Positions 1 through 8,772 of a stretch of DNA of 64,000 bases are shown here, piece by piece. The position numbers and the translations under genes are program-made. Source of the DNA: Rhodoferax sp. (GTDB taxonomy: Bacteria > Pseudomonadota > Gammaproteobacteria > Burkholderiales > Burkholderiaceae_C); contig PKWM01000034.1 of NCBI GenBank assembly GCA_003133245.1, positions 1 through 64,000 of the forward strand. The letters run 5' to 3'. The notes beneath the pieces are model-generated. The model had not been told where the DNA came from and searched no databases. It saw only the letters and a list, made by a program, of their open reading frames with translations. Positions within the stretch are counted from its first letter, which is position 1, and every line of letters begins with the position of its first letter.

Positions 1-87
1 ATACGTAATGCGAACAGAGCCATGTAATCACAGTATACCGAACGCCAGCCAATGTCAACAACCCTGCTGAAAACCCGAGGACGGGTG

Positions 88-750
88 CTACGAGGATTGC
101 TTTGCGCGGGCAGGCCTGGGCGCTGACTCAGTCATCAATCTGTCGGCAGGATAGCGGGTTAGGAACTCGGGCATCGCTTCCCTCGGCGTGTCGAGCCAGC
201 AGTCGTAGTCAGCCTCATCCAAAACGACGACCATGCGCTTTTCGTCCTCGGGCTTATGAAAGTCCTTCATGACGTCGTGACCATCGGCGTTGATAGTCAG
301 CATAGTGAATGACAGGAGGTCCCGGCCGTCGGGAGTTCTCCAGGTCCCCCAAAGGCCTGCAAGACCCATCGGTAGGCCATCCCTGCGGTGAATACGCCAG
401 CGGACTGCCTTCCCAGTCTTCCAATTGGGCTCAAAGAATGATTCACAAGGGATGATGCAGCGACGACCGTGACGCCACGCATCACGAAAACTCGGTTTTT
501 CGGCAACGGATTCAGAGCGAGCGTTGTAAGTGCGGCGGGCTACCGTGAGGTCTTTGGCCCAGTGCGGAAGCATCCCAAACAGGCCAACCGCCAGTTCCCG
601 CGCATGTGCAGACTGCTCCCTTACCTGACAGATGAATGGAGCTACGTAGCCTGGCCAAGTCTCGTCTGGAAACGCCGGATGGTGCCCACGTACGTCGAAA
701 TACCTGTGGAGCCGCTCAGGGTCTTTTACGGGGGTGTAGTTGGCGCACAT
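88..750 (-). CDS. SRAP-domain protein (YedK/HMCES-type abasic-site DNA-protein crosslinker)
   Basis: A 220-residue protein of the SOS response-associated peptidase family. Known members protect abasic sites in single-stranded DNA by a thiazolidine crosslink made with Cys2. The reading frame opens 24 codons further upstream, but I chose the ATG at 750 because the family needs Cys at position 2 and this start gives Met-Cys-Ala-Asn. The other family residues are present: Asn76 in TYNARSE, Glu107 in CESFFEP, and His165 in KDFHKP. Length is normal for the family. It stands alone, with a degraded region upstream, so no operon context is available. Confidence 0.92.
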   Translation of the reverse strand: MCANYTPVKDPERLHRYFDVRGHHPAFPDETWPGYVAPFICQVREQSAHARELAVGLFGMLPHWAKDLTVARRTYNARSESVAEKPSFRDAWRHGRRCIIPCESFFEPNWKTGKAVRWRIHRRDGLPMGLAGLWGTWRTPDGRDLLSFTMLTINADGHDVMKDFHKPEDEKRMVVVLDEADYDCWLDTPREAMPEFLTRYPADRLMTESAPRPARAKQSS

Positions 751-1040
751 GGTCTTGTCTGAGCTAGGGGCAATTGTCGCCAAGCACCCATGAGCATGCA
801 ACCAACCATGCCCATTCACCATTAATCGATGCTGAATAGCCAGTTCACTTCGAAGTCAGAACGTGCTTTCAGTGCTTAACAGCTGCCGGATGCAGCTTCA
901 AAACGAAGTCGTCTGTTAATTTCTTTTTTCGTAGTGCCTCACTCGTACAGTGCGCCGGCATCGCGCGGAAGAAGACCTTGGCAGCAACGAAGCACTCAGC
1001 AAGGCCGCCAACGAGCCGCCTCCGAATCAACTAACAAAGA

Positions 1041-1248
1041 CTATGTTTGAGGGAACCCGCGGTCGCGGGCCAGCCGTTTCCAGAAGTACAGCACTGTGCA
1101 CTCGTTTTTTGCATTGGTGACCGTGGTTGAGCTGGCCAACTGCCAGCCCTCGCCCTTGGGCGACCATGGCGAAATCTTGACCAGGTCTTCTGAAATACGT
1201 TCATAGTCAGGGAACGCCGCAGGAATAACTGCGAAAGTGGTCCGGTAT
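1041..1248 (-). pseudogene. Unrecognised coding remnant
   Basis: A minus-strand frame of about 68 codons, ending at a TAG at 1041-1043. It has balanced, protein-like composition (Trp, Tyr and Cys present, no low complexity) but no start codon. Its 5' end overlaps the MarR fragment on the other strand. I do not recognise the family; it may be the C-terminal end of a lost gene. Confidence 0.25.
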
Positions 1249-1445
1249 CACGACAACCTGACCCCAGAGACGCCAGGGTTGGCTTTGCGTCTCTGACGCA
1301 AGCTGGTCAGCAACTTTTCAAATATGCTTTGGCGTCCATTGAACCAATTGCCAAAGAAGCAATTCAGAAGGTGCCAGTGGAGCAAATTGGCCCGTTTTTA
1401 TTGGTTTTGGGTGAGCTCGCTGGCATCAATCTCTCGAACAATTAG
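1230..1445 (+). pseudogene. MarR-family regulator, C-terminal fragment
   Basis: About 70 codons read without a stop to a TAG at 1443-1445. The translation contains SRQPDPRDARV followed by SLTQAGQQLF, which matches the wing of the MarR winged helix (the usual DxRDxR then LTxxG pattern), and a closing dimerisation helix rich in Ala, Ile and Val. No start codon or N-terminal half is visible upstream, where the frame meets a stop near 1190. It is called a remnant of a regulator; the target genes are unknown. Confidence 0.5.
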
Positions 1446-1727
1446 TACCAAAGCTTGTGCAATACCGACCGACCGCGACCAGTCTTCAAGACGAGTTCGG
1501 GCAAAGAGGTTGACCGTCCGCTGCTGGTCGGTTCGAGCCCGCCAGAACCGCTACCACAAAGGGCCGTGAAGACCGAGATTCCACCGGCGGAAATGCAGCC
1601 TATGGAGTCACTCGGACCTGACATGGAAATTGAAGGACGCGGATGCAAATGAACGGGTTCATCGTCCTGAAGGTTGGAGTACAGTCTCTACCGTTCACGA
1701 AGAAAAATGTAAAGGAGAGGTGGGACA

Positions 1728-2018
1728 ATGTCACACTTTATCGCTGCAAAGTTTTCGTCTCTGCTCAAGCAATCGCCACCCCTCCCACTGTCTCGTCGTC
1801 GGGCCGTCGCCGGGATTGTTGCGCTGCTCCTATTGGCCTCAGTGCTCATCGGTAATATGGTCGCGATTAGCGTATTCACTTGGGAAGCGGCAACCAGCCC
1901 GAGGAGACTGGTTGCGCTGTTAGCTTTCTGGGGTATTACGTTCTTCGCTTTGTTCTTCGTTTGGCGAATGGCGCGCTTCCTTTTAAAGCATTGGCCTGCC
2001 AAGTTGGGCGCGTCATGA
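1728..2018 (+). CDS. Small membrane protein of unknown function
   Basis: A 96-residue protein with a basic N-terminus and two hydrophobic stretches, about residues 27-50 (AGIVALLLLASVLIGNMVAI) and 62-82, consistent with two membrane helices. A strong ribosome site (AAAGGAGAGG) lies 6-12 bases before the ATG, which argues for a real gene. Its stop overlaps the ATG of the next small frame in an ATGA arrangement. No family recognised. Confidence 0.5.
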   Translation: MSHFIAAKFSSLLKQSPPLPLSRRRAVAGIVALLLLASVLIGNMVAISVFTWEAATSPRRLVALLAFWGITFFALFFVWRMARFLLKHWPAKLGAS

Positions 2019-2329
2019 ACCAACGATTTGGCGTCATCGCGTTTGTTCGCGGCGACGCGGTAGCTGACAACGGCTCCTTCACGATAGTTTCATCGGTGTG
2101 TTCGCCACGGGTTCCTAGACCGCTGGCGATTCCCGGCTCGGTGCTTGCCAGCGCTTCATCAGGCCACTCCGGCGGCTTCCTCAGCAGTTCGGGCTTTACT
2201 TTGCGGTTCAAAAGCAAACGGGGTTCGATAGCTGAACAGTGGGGTTCCGGACCAAGGCGCCTCTGGCGATTGCAACAATCCCGTCGCGATGGAAACCTCG
2301 GACCTTGTGCTTCAATAACTCAGTTGTGA
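2015..2329 (+). CDS. Hypothetical small protein
   Basis: A 104-codon frame whose ATG overlaps the stop of the preceding membrane protein gene (ATGA), the usual sign of translational coupling. The product is rich in Ser, Gly and Arg with no clear domain, so it could be a chance frame. I do not recognise it. Confidence 0.25.
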   Translation: MNQRFGVIAFVRGDAVADNGSFTIVSSVCSPRVPRPLAIPGSVLASASSGHSGGFLSSSGFTLRFKSKRGSIAEQWGSGPRRLWRLQQSRRDGNLGPCASITQL

Positions 2330-2531
2330 TGCACTCGGCTCTCGGCAAAACTCCAATCGCGGTGATTGCCACCCTGGTGCGTAGAGAGCCATGGTCGTGG
2401 TGAATGCTACACCTCCTGGGATTTCACGTAACACGCAGGTTCTTACTGGCGATTTAACGACTTTAATGTCCGAATTGAAAGAGCCATGGCGCCCGTATTT
2501 AAAGACTTTAATGTCTGCCTGGAATCGGTTT
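2019..2531. other. Stretch between small ORFs and comEC with no secure gene
   Basis: Apart from the doubtful frame starting at 2015, I see no gene between 2330 and 2531. The right part holds the first two copies of the TTTAATGTC-containing repeat. The sequence is probably the inside of a degraded insertion element. Confidence 0.4.
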
Positions 2532-2582
2532 TCACCCCGTTTCAGAGGGGAGTCCACTTAACGACTTTAATGTCGGTGTCCA
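2452..2582 (-). mobile_element. Insertion-sequence end with three terminal repeats (IS21-like, remnant)
   Basis: Three direct copies of TTAACGACTTTAATGTC lie at about 2454-2470, 2499-2515 and 2558-2574, with one or two mismatches. The block ends in CA at 2581-2582, exactly where homology of the neighbouring comEC stops. Read outward on the minus strand, the element starts TGGACACCGACATTAAAG. Multiple short repeats at an end beginning with TG are known for the IS21 family; assignment to that family is inference. No transposase gene is present in the window. Confidence 0.45.
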
Positions 2583-3392
2583 GCGATCAATCGCGTTCTG
2601 GTCGCCCACCACCAGCGCCGCAATCAGGCCGGCGTATTTGGGATCAGTGACGCGGGCATAAATCTGTTCGCGCACTTGCTGGCGCGCCAACTCCACCGGA
2701 TGCCAATGCGTTTGCACCAGTCGCTGAGCCGGCGGATCATTGGCACCCGATCGCACGTAGCCACTGGCTTGCAGACCCTGCTCCCAGAGCCACAGTTCAT
2801 AGTCAAAGCCATAGGGGTTGCTGCCGCCGTGCGGGGCCTTTAGTCGCACCGTGAACTGCCAACGCTCACCGGCCTGGAGGTCTGCCAGCGGCTGCACCAA
2901 TTCATCCACGGTATCTGAGGTGTCGCGCTCCGAACGGCTGGCAAAAGGCGTGGCATACCAACCTAGATAAAGGCGCGCTGGCAAGCGCACCGTCTGGCCT
3001 TGCCACTGCGCCGACTCAAGCTCAAACCGAAAGCGCAAACCAGCCTCGTTGCGCTGCGGCATGGCAGCGATCACACCCGTGACGGCAATGTCGCGTCCCT
3101 CCAGCTTGGCGTCGAGCGCCTGGCTCAAAAAATAGTCGGAACGCAAGCCGGTGGCACCAAATGACAACAGTGCGAAAGTCAGCATTGCCACTGCCATACG
3201 AGCCACCAGGGCGACTGATTTAAGTGCCGCCAGCGCCCACAACAGCAACGCCAACAGAATCAAACCAACATAGACTGGCCTGGGCCAGAGCGTCGCCTGC
3301 TGCAACTGCAAGGCGCTGCCCAACACAAAACCGAGCAGCGCCGGAAAAATCAATGGGGCTGAGATCAAGCGCTGCGTCGAATCCTGGTTCAT
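2532..3392 (-). pseudogene. comEC: ComEC/Rec2 DNA-uptake channel, N-terminal fragment
   Basis: The first 270 or so residues match ComEC: two or three membrane helices (residues 14-75), then the DUF4131 OB-fold-like domain, ending in GLIAALVVGDQNAIDRW, which opens the competence channel domain. Full ComEC proteins are about 750-850 residues, so roughly two thirds are missing. The last 16 codons (from TPTLKS on) come from the adjoining insertion-sequence end. ComEC normally carries transforming DNA across the inner membrane; this copy should be non-functional. No other comEC part is present in the window. Confidence 0.85.
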
Positions 3393-3489
3393 GCCCCGAT
3401 GCTAATCCTGAGCGCCCGAATTGTTGTGTTCAAGACAAGGAATTTTGGCGCTGAACTAGGATTACACTGAACCGCGTTGAATCGGGTGC

Positions 3490-3629
3490 ATGAGTCGGGC
3501 AAATCATCCAAAAAACAATTGTCGTCAGCGGCTCACTCCGGCTCGCCCTATCGTGGAATCCAGGCTGAAGAAAATAGGTAGCTCATGACTCGCAAAAATA
3601 CGATTTCTTTGCGTCGGGGGCGGGCTTGA
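3490..3629 (+). other. Leader region with two short overlapping ORFs before the Mg2+ ATPase
   Basis: ATG at 3490 opens a 32-codon frame ending at 3588. Its stop overlaps an ATG at 3585 that opens a 14-codon frame ending in TGA at 3627-3629, and that stop overlaps the TTG proposed as the ATPase start. The chain of overlaps could couple translation or act as a leader for the ATPase. It could also be chance, or a frameshifted N-terminus. Confidence 0.25.
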
Positions 3630-6145
3630 ACGGGCTGACCCAGCTTGAGGCCGCCCAGCGGCTCAAGCAATACGGCCCCAATCGGCTCAAGCCGGCTTTG
3701 CAACGCGCCGTGCTGGTCCAGTTTTTGACAAATTTCAAGAGCCCGCTGGTGTTGGTGCTGCTGGGCGCCTGCGGCATTTCCGCTTTGACTGGAGATGCCA
3801 CCGGCGCCCTCATCATCGGTGCCATTGTGGTGATGAGTGTGACGCTGGACTTTGTGCAGTCTTACCGCGCCAACCAGGCCGCCGAACGTCTGGCTTTGCA
3901 AGTGGCGCTGACCGCGACCGTGCTGCGCGACGGGAAACCGTGCGAACTGCCGGTGACGGCGTTGGTACCCGGCGATGTGGTGCTGCTGTCGGCCGGCAAT
4001 CTGGTACCCGCTGATGGCCGGCTGCTGCAAGCCAATGATTTTTTTGTCAATCAGGCACAACTCACCGGTGAGCCTTACCCGGTGGAAAAGCGTGCGCCCT
4101 GCCCTCAGCCAAGCACAGACGAAGCGAATATTGGCGGTTCACCCCCTCGCCCCCAGGGAGAGGGTGGGGGTGAGGGCAGCCCACAGGATGAGGCTGCCGT
4201 CTTCATGGGCAGTTCCGTCGTCAGTGGCTCGGCCCAGGTGCTGATCGAACGCACCGGCAGCGCCAGCGCGCTGGGGCAAATTGTGGTCAGTCTGGCGGGA
4301 AAAGCACCCGCGACCGCCTTCGAGATCGGCACCCGCCAATTCGGCCTGCTCATCATGCGGCTGACCTTTTTACTGGTGCTGTTTACCTTGTTGGTCAATG
4401 TGGCCTTCCATCGCCCGCTGCTGGAGTCGTTCATGTTTGCGGTGGCGCTGGCCGTCGGTTTGACTCCCGAGTTGCTGCCCATGGTGGTGTCGGTCACGCT
4501 CACGCGCGGGGCGCTGCGCATGGCGGCTTTGAAAGTGATCGTCAAGCGCCCGTCCGCCATTCAGGATATGGGCGCGATGGACGTGCTGTGCACCGACAAG
4601 ACCGGCACCCTCACCGAGGCGCGGATTCGGTTGGAACGCCACGTCGATGCGCTGGGGCAAGACCAGCCCGAAGTGCTCGCGCTGGCCTACCTCAACAGTT
4701 ATTTTGAGAGCGGTCTGAAGAGCCCGCTCGACGCGGCCATCCTGGCGCATCAAGAAATCGATGTATCTGACTGGCGCAAGATCGACGAAGTGCCGTTTGA
4801 CTTCGAGCGCCGCCGGGTCTCGGTGCTGGTGGAACGCACGGGCGCACGCCGCCTGGTGGTCAAAGGCGCGCCCGAAGACATCTTGCAACTTTGCACGCAT
4901 TACGCTGACAGTGCGCACAGCACGGCAGCCCTTGATGACGGCGCACGGACCCGGATCAACGCATTATTTGAGCGCCTGAGCAAAGAAGGTTTTCGGCTGC
5001 TGGGCATCGCCTCGCGGGATGTGGCCGTTGACCACCCGCACGCGGTGGTGTCAGACGAAAGCGAGCTCATTTTTGCCGGATTCGCGGCTTTTCTCGATCC
5101 GCCCAAAGCCAGCGCGGGCGCGGCCATCAAAGCCATGGCGGCCAGCGCTGTGGCGGTGAAAATTGTCACCGGTGACAACGAGCTGGTCACGCGCCATGTC
5201 TGCACCGAGCTTGGCCTGCCGATTGCCGGTGTGCTCACCGGCACCGAACTGGCCGCCATGAACGACGACGCGCTGCGGGCGCGGGTGGAGAGCGTCAACC
5301 TGTTTTGCCGGGTCAACCCGGCGCAGAAAAACCGCATCATCCTGGCGCTCAAGGCGCGCGGCCATGTGGTGGGCTACATGGGTGACGGCATCAACGACGC
5401 CCCCTCGCTGCACACCGCCGATGTCGGCATCTCGGTCGAGGGTGCCGTTGATGTGGCCCAGCAGGCGGCCGCCATGATCCTGCTGGAAAAAGACCTGATG
5501 GTGCTGCACCTGGGCATATTGGAAGGACGGCGCACCTTCGGCAATGTCATGAAGTACATCATGATGGCCACCAGCTCCAACTTTGGCAATATGTTCAGCA
5601 TGGCCGCCGCCACCCTGTTCCTGCCATTTCTGCCTATGCTGCCACTGCAGATTTTGCTCAACAACCTGCTCTACGATGTGTCGGAAATAACGCTGCCGTT
5701 GGACCATGTTGACGACGAAGATCTGGCGCAGCCCAAACGCTGGGACATCGCTTTCATCCGCAATTTCATGTTGACCATAGGTCCGATCAGCTCGCTCTTT
5801 GATTTCCTGACTTTTTACCTGCTGCTCAGCCTGTTTAATGCGCACGAAACGCTGTTTCGCACCGGCTGGTTTGTTGAATCCATCGCCACTCAGGTGCTGG
5901 TTATTTTTGTCATCCGCACCCGGCGCAATCCCTTGCGCAGCCATCCCAATCGGTGGCTGGTGCTGAGCTCGGTCGGGGTGGTACTCACGGCCATGCTGCT
6001 GCCTTTCACGCCGCTGGCGCCTTACCTCGGCTTCATGCCTTTGCCCTTGAGCTTTTTTGGTCTGCTGACAGTGTTGCTGGTTGCCTACCTGCTCATGGTC
6101 GAAGGAGGTAAACAATGGTTTTACAAGCGGCTGATGAAGGCTTGA
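3626..6145 (+). CDS. MgtA-type (P3B) Mg2+-transporting P-type ATPase
   Basis: An 839-residue inner-membrane P-type ATPase. In order: N-terminal GLTQLEAAQRL cation-ATPase motif, actuator domain with LTGEP, the GLTPELLPM membrane motif typical of MgtA/MgtB, the phosphorylated Asp324 in CTDKTGTLTE, nucleotide-binding KGAPED, hinge GDGINDAP, and a six-helix C-terminal region. It most likely imports Mg2+. The start is a TTG after a G-rich stretch and is uncertain; the N-terminus is shorter than in E. coli MgtA (about 898 residues). Between the actuator and the third helix it carries about 15 extra residues (PPRPQGEGGGEG) encoded by a GC-rich hairpin repeat. It overlaps the next ATPase gene by 31 bases. 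Confidence 0.88.
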   Translation: MNGLTQLEAAQRLKQYGPNRLKPALQRAVLVQFLTNFKSPLVLVLLGACGISALTGDATGALIIGAIVVMSVTLDFVQSYRANQAAERLALQVALTATVLRDGKPCELPVTALVPGDVVLLSAGNLVPADGRLLQANDFFVNQAQLTGEPYPVEKRAPCPQPSTDEANIGGSPPRPQGEGGGEGSPQDEAAVFMGSSVVSGSAQVLIERTGSASALGQIVVSLAGKAPATAFEIGTRQFGLLIMRLTFLLVLFTLLVNVAFHRPLLESFMFAVALAVGLTPELLPMVVSVTLTRGALRMAALKVIVKRPSAIQDMGAMDVLCTDKTGTLTEARIRLERHVDALGQDQPEVLALAYLNSYFESGLKSPLDAAILAHQEIDVSDWRKIDEVPFDFERRRVSVLVERTGARRLVVKGAPEDILQLCTHYADSAHSTAALDDGARTRINALFERLSKEGFRLLGIASRDVAVDHPHAVVSDESELIFAGFAAFLDPPKASAGAAIKAMAASAVAVKIVTGDNELVTRHVCTELGLPIAGVLTGTELAAMNDDALRARVESVNLFCRVNPAQKNRIILALKARGHVVGYMGDGINDAPSLHTADVGISVEGAVDVAQQAAAMILLEKDLMVLHLGILEGRRTFGNVMKYIMMATSSNFGNMFSMAAATLFLPFLPMLPLQILLNNLLYDVSEITLPLDHVDDEDLAQPKRWDIAFIRNFMLTIGPISSLFDFLTFYLLLSLFNAHETLFRTGWFVESIATQVLVIFVIRTRRNPLRSHPNRWLVLSSVGVVLTAMLLPFTPLAPYLGFMPLPLSFFGLLTVLLVAYLLMVEGGKQWFYKRLMKA
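4138..4185. repeat. GC-rich hairpin repeat inserted in frame in the Mg2+ ATPase gene
   Basis: The sequence CCCCCTCGCCCCCAGGGAGA and its complementary arm GGGTGGGGGTGAGGG form an imperfect hairpin. It resembles the core of both arms of the inverted-repeat element at 12.1-12.4 kb. It adds a Gly/Pro-rich loop to the ATPase without breaking the frame. Confidence 0.6.
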
Positions 6146-8700
6146 GCGCGGCGCAAGCCGCCCAGCGCCTGGCCCAGGACGGCCCCAATGCCCTGCCCGG
6201 CGATCAGCGCAGCACCTTGTGGGACATCATCCTTGAGACCCTGCATGAGCCGATGTTCATGCTGCTGCTGGCGGCAGGCCTGCTCTATCTGGTGTTGGGG
6301 GACTTGCAAGAAGGTCTAATTCTGTTCGGTCTGGTGCTGGCGGTGTTGGCCCTAACGCTCTACCAGGAGGGCAAAACCGAGCACGCGCTGGCATCTCTGC
6401 GCGACCTCTCCAGCCCGCGGGCGCAAGTGTTGCGCGACGCTGCGCCCGTGCGCATCGCCGGTTGCGAGGTGGTGCGCGGCGATGTGTTGATCTTGACCGA
6501 GGGCGACCGCATCGCCGCCGATGCCGTGCTGATCAGCGGCAACAACGTCCAAGTGGACGAATCCCTGCTGACCGGCGAGGCCGAGCCGGTCAACAAAATC
6601 GTTGCCATCAGGACCAAGCTGGCAGCCGATACGCGTCTTGGCGGCAATGACCACACGATGTTGTACGCAGGCACCTTGCTGGTCAGCGGGCACGGCACAG
6701 CGCTAGTCACGGCCACCGGCGCACACAGCCAAATCGGGCGCATCGGCGCGGCACTGCAAACACTGGGCCGCGAGACCTCGCCCCTGAAGAAGCAGACCGC
6801 CCGGCTGGTCCAGGTGCTGGCGGTAATCGCCTTTGGCGCAAGCCTGTTTCTGTTGCTGGCTTTCGGTTGGATGCGTGGCGACTGGTTGGCTGCGCTGCTG
6901 GCCGCCATAACGCTGGCCATGGCCTTGTTGCCGCAGGAATTCACCGTGGTGCTCACCGTGATACCGGCGCTCGGAGCCTGGCGTTTGTCCAAAAAAAACG
7001 TGTTGACTCGGCGCATGGCGGCGATTGAAACGCTGGGTGCGACCTCGGTGCTGTGTGTCGATAAAACCGGCACTCTGACCGAGAACCGCATGACAGTGGC
7101 GCAACTCTACGCCCAGGAACCTAGCGCCAGCGAAAAAATCTTGGGCGCTGGTATGACGATTGACTACACCACCACTGCCGAATTGCCCGAGGCTTTTCAC
7201 ACCCTGGTTGAGTTCTCCATTCTGGCCAGCGTGTCGGAACCGTCTGATCCTATGGAAAAAGCCTTTCACCGACTCGGCCAGCACTTCCTGAAAGACACCG
7301 AACATCTGCATCAGGACTGGACACCGGTGCAGGAATATGGATTGACAGTCGAGCTGCGCGCCATGTCGCGGGTCTGGAAGGCGGTGGAAGGGCAAGCGCA
7401 TGTGGTTGCCGCCAAGGGTGCACCCGAGGCGATCATCGATTTATGTCACCTCGATGCCGATGCGCAAGCGCACATCACTCGTGCCGTCGATGCCATGGCA
7501 GCGCAGGGTCTGCGCGTGCTGGGCGTGGCGCGCGCGCGTTTCACCGGTGAGCAGTGGCCAGCGATTGAACATGATTTCGAATTTCAGTTCATCGGCCTGT
7601 TGGGGCTGGCGGACCCGTTGCGCGCCGAAATTCCAGACGCCGTGGCCGAGTGCCACTCAGCGGGCATTCGCATCATCATGATCACCGGGGACTACCCTGC
7701 CACGGCCCATGCCATTGCGGTGCAAGCCAGACTGGAGGGCGAAGGCGTCAATGCGCTGTTGACCGGAGAGGCACTGGCACTTCTCACGGATGTCGAACTT
7801 CAGACACGCATGAAAACCGTCAGCGTCTGTGCCCGCATCGCTCCCGAGCAGAAGCTGCGCATCGTACAGGCGCTCAAGGCCAATGGCGAGATCGTGGCCA
7901 TGACGGGCGATGGCGTCAACGACGCGCCTGCGCTCAAAGCCGCTCACGTCGGCGTGGCCATGGGCGAGCGCGGTACCGATGTGGCGCGCGAGGCGGCCTC
8001 GCTAGTGCTGCTGGACGACAACTTCGCTTCCATCGTTCAAGCGGTGCGCCTGGGCCGGCGCATTTTTGACAACCTGCGCAAATCGATGTCCTACATCCTG
8101 GCAGTACACGTGCCGATTGCCGGTACGGCACTGTTGCCGCTGCTGCTGGGTTGGCCGGTACTGATCTATCCGCTGCACATTGCTTTTTTGGAGCTGGTGA
8201 TCGACCCGGCCTGCTCTCTCGTGTTCGAGAACGAGCCGTCGGAGGCGAACGTGATGCGCCGCGCGCCGCGTAACGTCAACGCACCCCTGTTTGGAGGCGT
8301 GACACTGATGCTGGCCCTGCTGCAGGGCCTGGGCGTACTGCTGGTCGTGCTGGGGGCTTATTTCTGGAGCAGCACCTGGTTGGTTGAAACAGCGGCCCGA
8401 GCCTTTGTTTTTACCACGCTGGTGATGGCCAATCTGGCGCTTATTTTTTCCAACCGGGCGCCGACGGGTTCGCTGCTGGCATCACTTCGCACGCCCAACC
8501 GCACGCTCTGGCTGGTGAGCGCCGCCACGCTGGGGCTGCTGGCGTTGTCCCTGTATCTGCCCAGCTTGGCCAAGCTGTTCCTTTTCACGCCGTTGCGCTG
8601 GAGCGATCTGTTGCTGGCGCTGACACTGGGGCTGCTCAGTGTGCTCTGGTTCGAGGCCATCAAACTCAGCCGATCGTATCTCTCGTCATCGCGAGCGTAG
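6115..8700 (+). CDS. Cation-transporting P-type ATPase (P2-like)
   Basis: An 861-residue P-type ATPase in the inner membrane. Visible motifs: GLSAAQAAQRL near the N-terminus, LTGEAEP in the actuator domain, PQEFTVVLT in helix 4, Asp316 in CVDKTGTLTENRM, KGAPEA, TGDYPAT, and GDGVNDAPALK. The PEFTVVLT motif groups it with Ca2+-like P2 pumps, but the cation cannot be fixed from sequence. The ATG follows GAAGGAGG by 6 bases and lies inside the upstream ATPase gene, so the two are co-transcribed and translationally coupled. The last codons (LSSSRA) and the stop are supplied by a palindromic repeat. Confidence 0.85.
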   Translation: MVLQAADEGLSAAQAAQRLAQDGPNALPGDQRSTLWDIILETLHEPMFMLLLAAGLLYLVLGDLQEGLILFGLVLAVLALTLYQEGKTEHALASLRDLSSPRAQVLRDAAPVRIAGCEVVRGDVLILTEGDRIAADAVLISGNNVQVDESLLTGEAEPVNKIVAIRTKLAADTRLGGNDHTMLYAGTLLVSGHGTALVTATGAHSQIGRIGAALQTLGRETSPLKKQTARLVQVLAVIAFGASLFLLLAFGWMRGDWLAALLAAITLAMALLPQEFTVVLTVIPALGAWRLSKKNVLTRRMAAIETLGATSVLCVDKTGTLTENRMTVAQLYAQEPSASEKILGAGMTIDYTTTAELPEAFHTLVEFSILASVSEPSDPMEKAFHRLGQHFLKDTEHLHQDWTPVQEYGLTVELRAMSRVWKAVEGQAHVVAAKGAPEAIIDLCHLDADAQAHITRAVDAMAAQGLRVLGVARARFTGEQWPAIEHDFEFQFIGLLGLADPLRAEIPDAVAECHSAGIRIIMITGDYPATAHAIAVQARLEGEGVNALLTGEALALLTDVELQTRMKTVSVCARIAPEQKLRIVQALKANGEIVAMTGDGVNDAPALKAAHVGVAMGERGTDVAREAASLVLLDDNFASIVQAVRLGRRIFDNLRKSMSYILAVHVPIAGTALLPLLLGWPVLIYPLHIAFLELVIDPACSLVFENEPSEANVMRRAPRNVNAPLFGGVTLMLALLQGLGVLLVVLGAYFWSSTWLVETAARAFVFTTLVMANLALIFSNRAPTGSLLASLRTPNRTLWLVSAATLGLLALSLYLPSLAKLFLFTPLRWSDLLLALTLGLLSVLWFEAIKLSRSYLSSSRA

Positions 8701-8760
8701 CGCGGCGATCCATGAAGTCCGGGGTCATGGACTGCCGCGTCGTTCCTCCTCGCAGTGACG
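8684..8760. repeat. Palindromic GTCATTGCGAG-type intergenic repeat
   Basis: Arms CGTCATCGCGAGCG and CTCGCAGTGACG bracket an internal palindrome around ATCCATGA/TCATGGACT. The same element occurs at 59629-59706 inside purL. This type of repeat is scattered through many proteobacterial genomes. Here it covers the stop codon of the second ATPase gene and separates it from the convergent HDOD gene. Confidence 0.8.
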
Positions 8761-8772
8761 AAGGGGCACTCA

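Larger units (their letters stand above)
751..1727. other. Degraded stretch without an intact gene
   Basis: About 1 kb with no full-length gene. Two pieces look like old coding sequence: a MarR-like C-terminal fragment on the plus strand ending at 1445, and a minus-strand reading frame from about 1248 to 1041 that lacks a start codon and that I do not recognise (it contains the residues SPWSPKGEGWQL). The rest shows no conserved motif, tRNA or clear repeat. It looks like a scar from rearrangement. Confidence 0.5.

Noticed and set aside
1530-1540. GGTTCGAGCCC resembles the T-arm of a tRNA.
   Set aside because: No matching acceptor, D or anticodon arms can be drawn in the 70 bases upstream and no CCA follows.
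1455-1652. A 65-codon plus-strand frame following the MarR fragment.
   Set aside because: Starts only with TTG, no ribosome site, no family resemblance.
2452-2574. Three spaced repeats as a possible CRISPR array.
   Set aside because: Repeats are only 17-19 bases, imperfect, and spacers differ in length (about 28 and 42); no cas genes. They fit an insertion-sequence end better.
5051-6115. A 354-codon minus-strand frame opposite the Mg2+ ATPase.
   Set aside because: Rich in Gln, His and Arg with no domain; shadow of the ATPase gene.
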